The notes beneath the pieces were generated by a model that was not told where the DNA came from, did not search any database, and saw only the letters and a list, made by a program, of their open reading frames with translations. From Chlorophyllum brunneum (taxonomy: Eukaryota; Basidiomycota; Agaricomycetes; Agaricales; Agaricaceae): a DNA stretch of 64,000 nucleotides. The stretch is from assembly GCA_963576785.1 (NCBI GenBank), contig OY756143.1, positions 1,488,001 through 1,552,000 of the forward strand. The letters are read 5' to 3'. Of this stretch, positions 26,806-38,500 are shown one piece after another (the first letter of the stretch is position 1; every line of letters begins with the position of its first letter). Both the position numbers and the translations under genes were made by a program.

Positions 26806-27384
26806 GGCTAGGGAGTTCGAAAACCGCTGTCAGTGGGTTGGAAGCAGGGGATTGGTGCGATCGGTAAGCTTGAGATGGATTATAGTGAAATTGGGATGGT
26901 GGTTGGCCATTTTAGGAATGCTGCGTTTGGGATTCAGGTGATCCAGAAGGGAGCAAATGGTGGCTAGGGAGTAGTGGAAACACTCTCATGGATCACACTA
27001 ACAGAAACACCATGTGAAGCACCCACGCAGAAGCCTGGAGGAGCGCCGGATGCAGGGTGTGAGAAGCGGAGCACCTAATGAGTCTTAGAGAAATCTTGAG
27101 AGCCGAAAGGGGACAAGACCGCAATAATCTCAACATGTTTTGATCGTGGTGAGCTTTTCCAAATACCCTTGGCTTGTCTCCATTTACAGAGCCATCACTG
27201 TCTATCGGAATCTGTCCTCAAGACCATGGGAAGAACCCAGTCATCGTATTCCCAGCGATCTGCACCTGCCGTGCTATTCGCCGACACTCGCTGAGATCTG
27301 TTCCGATGGGCCTCGTGAACATGGAATTTCTAGCCAGGCTTATGAGCCACCGGGAAACCATAGTTCGTATTCTGTGCCCTATCA
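26806..27384. promoter_or_regulatory. Shared divergent promoter of NIS synthetase 2 and the ABC transporter
   Basis: 579 bp separating the two start codons. No full ATCWGATAA element is present; a single weak GATA-like site (CGATAG, minus strand, near 27202) was noted. Co-regulation is possible from the head-to-head layout but not shown. Confidence 0.45.
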
Positions 27385-30300
27385 ATGCCTGAAGAGCGCA
27401 AAAGCAACGAAAAGCCTGTTTCCGTTGGAGATATCCAGAAACCTCAAAATCGGGCTGTCGAGCTCGACCAGGGCGAGGAGCTCGTGCGGTACCGCACGCG
27501 CTGGTGGAAAATATGGTACGCCACTCTCATTTCGTGAGACATGTATAGGGCTAATAGGACAACACAGGGTTCCCAAGGACCCTCCTCCTCCTCCTCCAGA
27601 CACGCTCGATAGCGCACCCGTAGGTTGAATCGACTTCTGTGCCCATTCCTTTCTCAGATTCATGACAGATTATTCCCCTCGCCCACGCCAGTATATTCTC
27701 TGTCTTCACGTATGCATGGGTCACACCTCTAATGGTATTTGTCCTTGGTACACGAACTTTACTTCTTGATTCATCTGTGCAAATAGAACCTTGGCTATCA
27801 ACGGACCTTGCAAGCCTCTGATTTATGGGCCGTCGACGTATCGCGTTCAGCGGCAACATTGTCTACTAGGCTTGACGAAGCCTGGCAGGCGAGGGTGCGT
27901 TCAGCCAACGAATGGAATCAAGCCGTTAAAAATGGAGACATTCGTCCTGGTGCATTCCGGAGGGCACTCTGGCGCCTGCGTTCTCTCCCCAGTGGCGCAC
28001 GTTTCGGGGAAAAGTTTACTTCTTACGAGACCGAGTGGAAGGGGAAGACCGGGTCTAAGAAACCCAGTCTAGTGTGGGCAATGAATGACACTCTCGGGCG
28101 TTTTTTCTGGAGTGGTGGTGCTATCAAGGTCTGAAATACACTGACCGCTGTACATGAATGGCTAACAAGTCGTAGGTTGTTGGGGATATCTCCCAGCTTA
28201 TGGGCCCATTACTAGTGAAAGTGAGTCCCTTTGTGTCCCAGGGTCATGATACAAGTTCATTCACAGTTGTTTAGGCCATTATCAATTTTGCCAAAGAGAT
28301 AGGGGCTTCCAAGGCTCGCGGGGAAGCAGCACCTAGTGTCGGGCGTGGAATTGGAATGGCGATTGGACTGTTCTTCATCATCGTACTGACGAGTCTCATG
28401 CAACATCAGGCATGTCTTTGACCTTTGTGCTAACCGGTTTCTCACACCCTTCTAGTTCTTCTGGCGTTCTATGATGACTGGTATCCTGTCGAGAACCACG
28501 CTCATTAGCTCAATCTATAAGCGGGGGGTTAGATTAACTGGAAAATCCCGCGTACACCTGCCTAACAGCAAGCTCATGAGCCACATATCGACTGACGTGT
28601 GTTGGCTATGCCCCTCCAGATTTCAAACTCTGACGGTATACTTAGGTCAGTAGAGTAGATGCTGCTGCACAGTGGTTTGTAAGTACACCTGTGAGACTCG
28701 TATTCTTTGAAACTCAGACTATCCTTTTTGTAGCATGCTGGTACGCTTCATAAATACACATTCACCACATTCTCGACTAATTCAACATAGCGTGGACGGC
28801 TCCAATCCAAGTCCTGGTCTGTTTGGTGATCCTCCTCGTACAGGTGATTAAGGTGCTAGTCATCGCCCCAATGACATTTGACCTTGTAGTAGTTGGGCCC
28901 AGCTGCGTTGGCAGGCTTTGCGCTGTTTCTTTTGATGGCACCCATATCATCTTTCATTGCCTCGCGTCAATTCAAGATTCGTGGATGGTCAATGAACTTT
29001 ACTGACCAGCGGTCAAAAACCCTTCTTGAAGTACTCGGTGTGCTCGCTTTTATCTCGGCTAAATATCATGCTTGACAGGAGTCAAATAGGTGGCATGCGC
29101 GTAGTGAAATATTTTTCTTATGAGATCCCATTTCTGAAGAGTGCGGCCTTCAATACCTGTGAAAACGATATTCTAAACGGTCTCTAGGAATTAATGAAGT
29201 CCGTAATAAGGAACTTGAGGGAGTTCGAAAGATCTCGCATTCTCAATCCGCCAGGTAAATCGCTTTTCACATCTGAGATTAGACCTTGACCGACGTTCAA
29301 AAAAGTGTTGCTTTCGCCTACTCTACACCTGTTCTCGCCGCAACGCTCTCTTTGTTGGTCTATACAAGGATCAACCCCGATTTTGATGTTGCTATTGTGT
29401 TCACATCGCTCAGCCTCTTCCAGCTACTCCGTCAGCCCATGATGCTACTCCCTCGAGCCCTGTCGGCAATTACAGACTCTCAGAACGCCTTCCGGAGGCT
29501 ACGTAGCGTATTTGAGGCAGAGATGATGCCAAAAAATGCATTTACTATTGACAGGGATCAAGAACATGCCCTAGACACTCGAGGCACCACTTTTGAATGG
29601 GAAGAAACGCAGGGAGGAGAGATGGCCAATAAATTATTCCAAGTGCAGAACATTACAATGCAGGTCAAGCGAGGGAGTTTGACGGCCATTGTTGGAAGAG
29701 TTGGGTCTGGAAAGTCGAGTCTATTGCAGGGCCTGATCGGCGAAATGCGTATGATTTCAGGCAAGGTGTCGTTTGGGGGCGATGTTGCATATTGTCCCCA
29801 GGTGGCTTGGATTCAGAATGCGACGTTGGTAAGGGGACCCTATGTCGGGACGTTAATCATGCTGATGTTTGACTAGAGGGAAAACATTCTATTCGGGCGT
29901 CCTTTCGACGAAGAACGCTACTGGAAGATCATCGATGACGCTTGCCTTTTACCGGATCTTCGACTCCTAGCAGATGGTGATTTGACTGAGGTAGGTGTCT
30001 GCAACCTCCCTTACAACTTGTCCTGAGTGATGCGTTTTAGATCGGAGAGAAAGGAATCAACCTGAGCGGAGGCCAAAAGCAACGTGTAAGTCCCAAATTT
30101 CTTGTCTTGAATTTCATGGTGACGTTTGATAGGTCAATATTGCAAGGGCACTGTACTCTGACGCAGATATCCTGATACTTGATGATCCCCTCTCAGCGGG
30201 TGAGAAATATTGTTGATACGTGGCATACGAACCTCATGAACGTTCTTTATAGTTGATGCCCACGTTGGCAGGTCTCTTTTCCATAATGCGATTTTAGCTT

Positions 30301-33300
30301 CAGCTCGTGCTCAAGGGAAGACGGTGATCTTGGTCACTCATGCGTTGCACTTCATTTCTTACTGCGATGAGATATACATGATGGAAACCGGTCGTATTAA
30401 AGAACACGGGGGGTACCAAGAACTTATAAACAAGGATGGTGATGTCGCACGGCTTACTGCCGAATTTGGTGGAAAAAATGACTCAGATTCCGTATCTGAC
30501 AAGAGTTCCACCACCGTTCAAGATGATTCAATCGACCGAGAGAAGCAGCGGTCCAAGGAGAGGGCGCAGGGCGCAGCTGGGACAGGGAGACTTGAGGGAC
30601 GTCTGATCGTGAAGGAGAGGCGCACGACAGGGTCGGTCTCTGGGAGAGGTATAGTCTCTCGGGTTTATCTTGTTACGTCTTCATTGACCTTGATCCAGTG
30701 TATTGGAAATACCTGACTGCTGGTCGGGGTTTTGTGACCATGCCACTCCTTATGCTGTCAATATTTTTTATGCAGGGAAGTCAGATTATGAACACGTACA
30801 CCCTAGTGTGGTGGCAAGCAAAGTACGCATCTACTCGTACATTCTCCTGGACATCTCTCTCATTATTTTGCCTTCAGTACATTTGGTCTCCCCTTTTCGT
30901 TTTACCAAGGTCTCTATGCAGGCTTGGGTATTTCTCAAGCCATCTTCACGTTCACTTTGTAAGTGTCACTTATAGCCGCCTCAGGGTTCTAGTTCTTGGC
31001 TCAGTCAGCTTAAGGGGAATTGTTATGGATACGGTATCCTGGTTCGTTTCTGGCAATCTACATCATGAAGCCATACGAAATATTTTCTATGCACCCATGT
31101 CGTTCTTCGACACGACGGTTCGTGTCTTTCTGTCCCTGTTCGGCATGGTGCTGACTTTAACCGGGCAGCCTGTGGGCCGTATAATGGGAATTTTTGGAAA
31201 AGATATTGACTGTGAGTTGTCCTCTGTTGAAGCGGGCACGTATGTGTTAATGTTCTTTTTAGCTATTGACAATCAGCTACCCAGTAAGCATCGGCTACGA
31301 CTAAGGCTCATAAGTTGATCTCACTGAACTGCGTAGTTTCTATGAGGCTTCGTGAGTATCTACGTTATAACTCGGCCCACGGGTGCTAAAACAGAACATA
31401 TAGTTGCCCTGACTCTGTCTAGCGTTATTGGTGCTGTTGTCATCATCACTGTTGTGGAGCATTATTTCAGTAGGCTTTCGCGCTGCCAAAAGGGTCAATG
31501 GCTAACACTACAACTTTAGTTATCGTTGTCATTGTTGTTGCGTTGGGATATCAGCATTTTCAGTCATATTATCGCGCCAGTGCACGAGAAGTCAAGAGAC
31601 TAGGTTCGCCTTTTATCACCAACCTTTTTATTTTCCCTGAAGCCGAAGGATATAGATGCAATGCTCCGTTCCATTCTCTACGCCCATTTTTCGGAATCGC
31701 TTTCAGGCGAGTACTAGTTTTTATGTGATTCATTTACAACTGCAACAAACCGTACAGGCCTTCCAACCATACGTAGCTATGGCGAAACCCCGAGATTCTT
31801 ACGGGAGAACAAATTCTACATCGACCTCGAGAATCGCGCCTTGTTCTTGACAGTGACTAACCAGAGGTAAGCATCTACGTGCTCAGCAGTAGATGCGGTC
31901 TCATCCTTACAGGTGGCTGGCCGTCCGTCTTGACTTTTGTGGTGCAATCATGGTGTTCGCCGTACGTAGGATATCAAATTACGACTTTATCACCTGATAC
32001 AGATCTAGGTTGCCATCTTCGCCGTCGTCGGAGCCTCCGCAATCAGTCCAGCTCAAGTTGGTCTCGTCTTAACCTACACTAGTGCGTTATCCCCATTTCC
32101 AAAAGCAGTTACCGATTCATTTTTTGCCAGCGTCGTTGACGCAGTTGTGCGGTCTTTTGACCAGGCAAACTGCTGATGTTGAGGTGATTGCCATATTCAA
32201 CATCACGTACCTCACCTTTTTGATCATTCCGATAGAATTACATGAATTCTGTCGAACGAGGTATTTCCGGCCAAAACAGAGCACGATAGATGAGCGCTCA
32301 TAAGACTGAACAACAGTGGTGCACTACAGCCGCAAGGACATGATCGAACAAGAGGCACCTCACGAAAACCCAGAGAGCAAACCCCCCCTAGACTGGCCTC
32401 AGCGTGGTTCCGTGGAGTTTAACAACATTCAGATGAGCTACAGACCTGGTCTGCCTAATGTGCTGCACGGCATCTCTTTATCGATTAAGGGAGGTGAAAA
32501 AATTGGCGTCGTAGGGCGAACGGGAGCTGGTAAATCGTCTCTGGCTTTGACCTTGTTACGTATCGTTGAGTATTCGGGACAAATCACTGTTGACGGGTAT
32601 GCTGGCATCGATTCTTGGACGGAGATAGACGCTCACGGTGTTGCGGGACAGGGTCGACATCGGCAGGATTGGACTTCGTGACCTCCGGATGAAAATATCT
32701 ATAATCCCCCAAGACGTGGGTCCCTTTATGTACAACATAACCCGTTCCGCTGATGTATGTGGACAGCCTCTCGTATTCAGTGGCACGATCAGGACGGCCT
32801 TGGACCCCTTCGGGCTTTACGATGATGCTAAGCTCTGGGACGCGCTTCGGCGGTCTTCGCTTATCAGTGCATCTGGGACGGAATCCACAGAGCAAGTACC
32901 TTTCACACTTGATACGGCAATTGACCCGGAAGGAGCAAACTTGAGTGTGGGTGAAAGGTCTCTACTCAGCTTAGCTCGTGCACTCGTCAGGGACTCCAAA
33001 GTCGTCGTCCTCGATGAAGCCACGTAAGCCGCACTAATGCTCTTGAATGAAAGGTAGCCCACGTGTTGACTATCTGCAAAAGCGCGTCTGTCGATTTGGA
33101 GACAGACAAGAAAATACAACATACAATTGCTACCGAATTCCGGGACCGGACGCTACTGTGCATTGCCCGTAAGTGGGTCCTTTGCTGTAATGAGCCTAGA
33201 TCATTCATGGCACTGGTCAGACCGTTTGCGCACGATCCTTAACTACGATCGTATCCTTGTCTTGGATGCCGGTCGCGTTGCGGTCAGTATTATTACATCT

Positions 33301-33451
33301 CTTCAGCCGAGAGCTGCCTTGACATTATGGACAATAGGAATATGACACACCGGAAAGGCTATTTCAGGATGAGGAAGGAATTTTCCGTAACCTCTGTGAA
33401 CGAAGCAACATTACTTTACAGGACATTCAACAAAGTGTGACCAGGGATTGA
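27385..33451 (+). CDS. ABCC-type (MRP/Yor1-like) ABC transporter
   Basis: Full transporter of roughly 1,400 residues in about 38 exons; I followed every junction in frame. It has a short cytosolic N-terminus ([15 protein letters not shown]), TMD1 ([56 protein letters not shown]), NBD1 with Walker [10 protein letters not shown], signature LSGGQKQR and Walker [18 protein letters not shown]2 ([42 protein letters not shown]) and NBD2 with GRTGAGKSS, a divergent signature [15 protein letters not shown] and [12 protein letters not shown]. No TMD0 is present, which fits the Yor1-like group of plasma-membrane exporters. Two introns are GC-AG, and exons as short as 7 and 15 nt occur. Its head-to-head position with NIS synthetase 2 suggests export of that product. 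Confidence 0.92.
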
Positions 33452-33920
33452 ATATTGTAGCATTGCACAGCAGAAATTTGTTTTGGTCTTTTCCCTTGCG
33501 AGTAGAAATCGTTTATGTACCTTAGTCAATGAAGTCCTGACATGACATGACACCAATTGGGTTGACCACACTAAAAAGCAACTCAGGTGACCCGTATGCC
33601 ACATCCCATCAACGGTCAGTGGAATAGATCAAACTTAGCAATCGACGGGGACAGAGGGAAGGCGACGGGTAGGAACGATGAAAAACGGCGCAAAGAGGGG
33701 GGCAGAAATGAGTAGAATCGAAGGCAAGTACAGGGAGAAGGGAGCCAGTACTGATAAACGAAACAACAGAAATAACAAGAACGATGAAGGAATATTAGAG
33801 GCTGGCTGAACTCGTGATGATGTCATCGCACATGTGACCTTTGACTTCTCTAAAAAATTCTTATAATTCGAATACTAATAAATATTTGCGGTTCCCGACA
33901 AAAACGCTGAACAGCGCGAA
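33452..33920. other. Intergenic region
   Basis: 469 bp between two plus-strand genes, AT-rich near 33850-33900. No gene seen. Confidence 0.5.
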
Positions 33921-36476
33921 ATGCCTCAAACAACCGGTGTTGTCGTGGTCTCACACGATGGTCAAGTGAGGTATTGTTGCAAAATTATAGCACCGTTCTT
34001 TCTGATGTTTTTGGTAGGGAAGAACAAAAGCTAAGAAACGATACTTGCGACGCAAAAAAGAAAGGCGAAAGCTACGCGCAAAGCGGGGTTCAGGTCCAGA
34101 CCTAAATGATGCCTCAATAGAGGATGGTTCTGAGGACTTTGACTCCCCAGAAGGAGAAACACAATACGAGAAACATACACAAAACACGTCGCTGCCAACA
34201 CAAAATGCTGCTTCTTCCTTTTCGCGGCCACCGAAACGCCGCAAAGTTGCCCCACAACCACAGGAATCTTTTATACAGGCACCCGAGGAGGGACTTGCAA
34301 CAGAAGAGGACAATGCAGATAATATAGATATTCCCATGGGAGGTCTTGATTCACCCCTACATACCCAGCAATCTTCTATACCCTCGGCACTTCCCATATT
34401 CCCTCTCCCGGCCCTTCCAAATGCTCCCTCAAAATCAACTCTTGCTCTTCAAGGCCTCGACAAAGCCCTGATGGACGCAGACGTTGTTGATCCTGATATT
34501 ACTTGGCCTATACCTTCCGAGGGGGATGATGCTGGTACTCGGCTGAGTGAAAAGATGAGAAAGCGGCTGCATGAGTCTGGCATTACCGAACTCTTCGCAG
34601 GTATGCTTTTGACATGCGTGTCCAGTACAAAGCCTGAACCGATAATAGTCCAGACCGTCCTATTACCCTTTCTCATTCCACGTTCCAACGTTCAACGCCA
34701 ACTATATATCTCGACGCGACCTGCTCGTGATGTTTGCATTTCCGCTCCTACAGGAAGTGGGAAGACCCTCGCGTACGTTCTGCCGATAATTGAGGTAATC
34801 AACTTGTCCCCCTTTCCCGGGGCAAACCTAAGTGACAGTCTAGATTCTTTCGTCCAGAATTGTCACACAGCTGCGAGCACTGATTGTCCTTCCCACGAGG
34901 GATTTGGTTGCACAAGTCCGCGAAACCTTTGAAGTACTAGGAAAAGGGCGTGGACTTAAGGTGCGATTCGCCTTGATCTGAGTGTTTATTGAATGTCGAC
35001 ATTTAGGCAGATTGGGACTGCCACCGGCCAGCACTCTTTCAACCACGAGCAGGCTCATCTGGTGGGTGATCGGACGCCGGGGCAAGTACAACAGGACAAG
35101 TGTTCCTTAATTCTTTCCCTGACACATATGTTTCTCTAGCTTGCTCGGCGGCTCCAGCAAGGTCGACGTCCTCATTTGCACTCCTGGCCGCTTGATTGAC
35201 CATCTGAATGGTACTTCTAATTTTACTTTGCAGCACTTGCGCTTTTTGGTACGTCTTGAGCTGAACAGTGCTTTTTGCCTTTCTCAACAATCTGTAGGTT
35301 ATCGACGAAGCTGACCGTCTATTGGCGCAATCGTTTCAAGACTGGCTTGCTCGAGTGCTTGCTGCTACGCGTTTACAGACGTCTCACAGCAATTGTCCCG
35401 CGATGCAGATGGACCGTTTCTCACATCCAGATACTGTTTCTCCCAGTATGCTACACAGACTCCCTTATCCCCATCTTGCGACATTTTTAACCGAAGTCCA
35501 TGAGAGTTCATGTCAAAAACTGCTATTCTCGGCAACCTTGACTCGAGATCCGGGCAAAATCGCATCTCTGGAGCTAAGGGATCCAAAATATTTTATTATA
35601 CAAAAGGGTAAGAACACGAACGAACAAGACTGCACCCTCGACCTAGTCATGGAGAAGTTTTCTATCCCCTCTACGCTACAGGTAATTACTCCTGACACAC
35701 CCCCATCTGCGCACATTAACCACTGGCCTGAATATAGGAATACATGATAGTTTGCGAGTCATCCCAGAAGCCACTCATGTTCTTCCACCTTGTCTTCAAT
35801 TTGAACGTGACAGACGCGCTCGTATTCACCAGGTCTACCGAGTCTACGACCCGTCTGGTTCGGCTATTCAATTTCTTCCAAGCTTGGCAAGAAGTAAAAT
35901 CCAAGCGATTCCTCGTCGTTCGTGCGTATTCTAGTGACTTGCCAGTGGGCGAACGAAAGGCCATTTTGGAACAATTTAAGGCACAACAAATTAACATGTA
36001 CGTTTCATTTTATTTTGTCCGCCGCGTCTTTGGTTCTCATGTTATGCTCAGCCTCATTTGCTCTGACCTCATCTCGCGGGGTATTGACATCAGTCATGTT
36101 TCACATGTCGTCAGTTACGATGCTCCCATTGATATGCGGAAGTACGTGCATCGAGTGGGGCGGACAGCAAGGGCCGGGAGGAGTGGTAGTGCATGGGCCT
36201 TGGTGGAGGAGCAAGAGGTTTGCCTGTCACCTCTCTTATTCGCAATCAAAGCTCATGACCGAGATTACCTCAGGCCCGCTACTTTAAAAACATGCTGAAG
36301 GACACAGGTCACTTGGACAACATCAAACGGCTACGCATAAGTGAAGAGGATATCACGAACCTCGCTCCGGGATATGAGGTATCGACACATCTTCAGCTTC
36401 GTCGTGTATTTCATTGAAACCCTTCTGAAAGGTGGCATTGAAGCAATTGAAGGATGTATATACTCGGTCCTCGTAA
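33921..36476 (+). CDS. DBP6: DEAD-box ATP-dependent RNA helicase, Dbp6/DDX51-like
   Basis: Eleven exons give 682 residues. A basic, acidic-patched N-terminus (KAKKRYLRRKKERRK) fits nucleolar targeting. The helicase core shows motif I APTGSGKT, Ia LIVLPTRDLVAQV, Ib TPGRLIDHL, II VIDEADRLL, III LFSATLTRDP, IV DALVFTRSTEST, V LICSDLISRGIDI and VI HRVGRTARAG. The spacing, with a wide insert between motif II and SAT, matches Dbp6/DDX51, needed for early 60S ribosomal subunit assembly. The start at 33921 yields a 15-codon first exon. The gene converges on the C3HC zinc-finger gene with only 73 bp between stop codons. Confidence 0.9.
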
Positions 36477-36549
36477 CAGACAAGTGAGACTGGGTCTATC
36501 CCAGTAGACCCCGAACGTATTTCAACAAATCCTTTCCCTGGAATTTGGA

Positions 36550-38362
36550 TCAGTTGTAGCATGGATCGTTAAGAAGCTCGCTTACCCCTCGGGACTTGAC
36601 GCCTGTCACCATCGCCTTCACTCCATCCACTTCCATAGCCTCTGTTGAATCCATCCTGGTCACACCATCACGGGTGGAACTGCCATACTCTGACATATGC
36701 TTCTGACCTAGTCCATAACGGAGCACCACAGTCAAAACAGCTCGCCATCCTTCCAAGATATTCTCTTGGGCAGGTTGAGTTAAACTGAATTGACCGTTAC
36801 CCGCTGACCCTAAGGTGCATTGACTGGGTAGCGATGGTATTGACGTCGAACGCACCACGTAAGGGCAGTATGAACGGTGTTCACGTAGCAAATCAAATTG
36901 GCGCTGCTGAACTGTTTTCCGTGGAGTGGATGGCTCAGAGGACTCCGAACCCATGTCGTGCATAGAGGAGGATTTCATGAAAGATGTTTGCGCGAGGAAA
37001 GTCCAAAGACCTATCCGACGTTGACAGAGAGCACATTGAAGCAGCGTATCACGCTTGTTGAGGAGGCTAGTTGGGATATTGAATTTGACTGGTGTGTTTC
37101 GAACCGGAGTGGCTGCACGAGATACAGAAGCTGAGCGAATAGGAGTGCCAGGAGCTGGTGTAGCTCCTCTTGAGAAAGATAACTTCGGTTCTCGGTAAAC
37201 CTGAGGAACGAGAGACCAGCCAAAAAGAGAGGCAAGGATCGCGGTCTCGGAGGCAGTATCTATGGTCGGTTGCTGACCGACGGCCTCTTCCGAATTTGCG
37301 GGGATATTATACGATAGTATAGTAGCCTTGATGGAATTCACTTGGGTTTGGGTCTATATGTAATTGAGGATGTCTGCTGCAATGATTATTTTTGAAACTG
37401 ACCAGAGGATGCTTAGCCGTGATATCCTTTAGTGGTTCATCGAGAGTGATGGCGATTGCTTTAATGCCTCTAACAGTAGCAGCCGGAGATTGCAAAGGGA
37501 TTCGATATATTGATGCTGTAAGGTGTATGAGCGAGGACTGGAATGGAGAGATGAGTAGACCTCACGGTCGCATTGCCTTGACCTCCACGGGCAGCCGTGT
37601 TTGTGTGCTTCAACTAGGGAAATATGCTGTTTCTCGACAAGAGAGTTCGCTGGAAAGCACAAGTTTAGAGAGTGAAACGCGTAGTTTGAGTATGGATACA
37701 CTCGCCCGCCTCACGAGACATTCCATCTCTGCTTGCAACAACCCAGGAAGCACCACATACACCACAAAGTAAGCGATCTTTTCCATCGTTTGTCCATCCA
37801 CATTTAGATGCAGCGACGGCGTCGATTTGGGGGGGTTTATTCGCGTATGTAGCGAGTTTAAATGTCGAAAGCCGAGAGAGGAAGGATGATACGGAGGACG
37901 GTCGATATTCTGCATTCGAAGAAAAGCTTGCATCTGGTGCAGAAGTTTGTTTATCGGACCTAAATGAGAAAATGCTTTTTGTCCGTGTAGTAGCACGCGC
38001 CAAGATAGCAGATAAGTGAGGAGTGGGTTTCGTTAGACCAGCTGGTGGTCCAGCACTGGAAGTCATGATTTAGCCAAGAGCCTTACGATGGGAAGTGGAG
38101 GAGCGTACAACGGTGGCGGAGCAGGCCTCGTAGAAATACCATATTTTGTAAGAGTTGAGTAAATGGAACGCGAAGTATTGCTTCTCTTCGGTGGACGAGG
38201 ATCATCCACCGACTCTGGTGTAATCACCGAATTATCTAGCTCAAAGAATGCATCATCTAGTTTTCTCTAACAACAGTTAGCTTCATATCCGAGATATATA
38301 CCCGAATCCCTCACCTTTGTTGCACGAAACCGGTCATGAGATTCACTGACTGGAGAAGCCAT
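36550..38362 (-). CDS. C3HC zinc-finger protein, NIPA/Rsm1-like
   Basis: Six exons (38315-38362, 38109-38266, 37706-38055, 37566-37649, 37403-37515, 36550-37353) give 518 residues. The first zinc finger reads KCGWTNDGKDRLLCGVCGASW and is completed by HISLVEAHKHGCPWR on the next exon; a second module has LLQCALCQRRIGLW and REHRSYCPYV. This two-module layout is that of human NIPA and fission yeast Rsm1, linked to nuclear ubiquitin ligase and mRNA-export functions. Exon 3 ends in a GC donor (GCGAGT); only this splice preserves the zinc ligands. The C-terminus is a Ser/Thr-rich tail. Confidence 0.88.
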
Positions 38363-38500
38363 TCAACTCTGAGCCGCACGCGACAGGTGGATGGAACAAA
38401 GTTAGCTGACTAAGCAATGGTCACCAATCATGTATGGCCGGTTCACGTTTCCGTCTACAATATCACTATCATGTCGAAGGTGGTAGACAGGAGAGGAAGA

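Noticed and set aside
27385..33451. ABC transporter as a pseudogene because of many short frames
   Set aside because: Every frame change coincides with a splice-compatible intron, and all Walker, signature and membrane motifs are recovered in frame.
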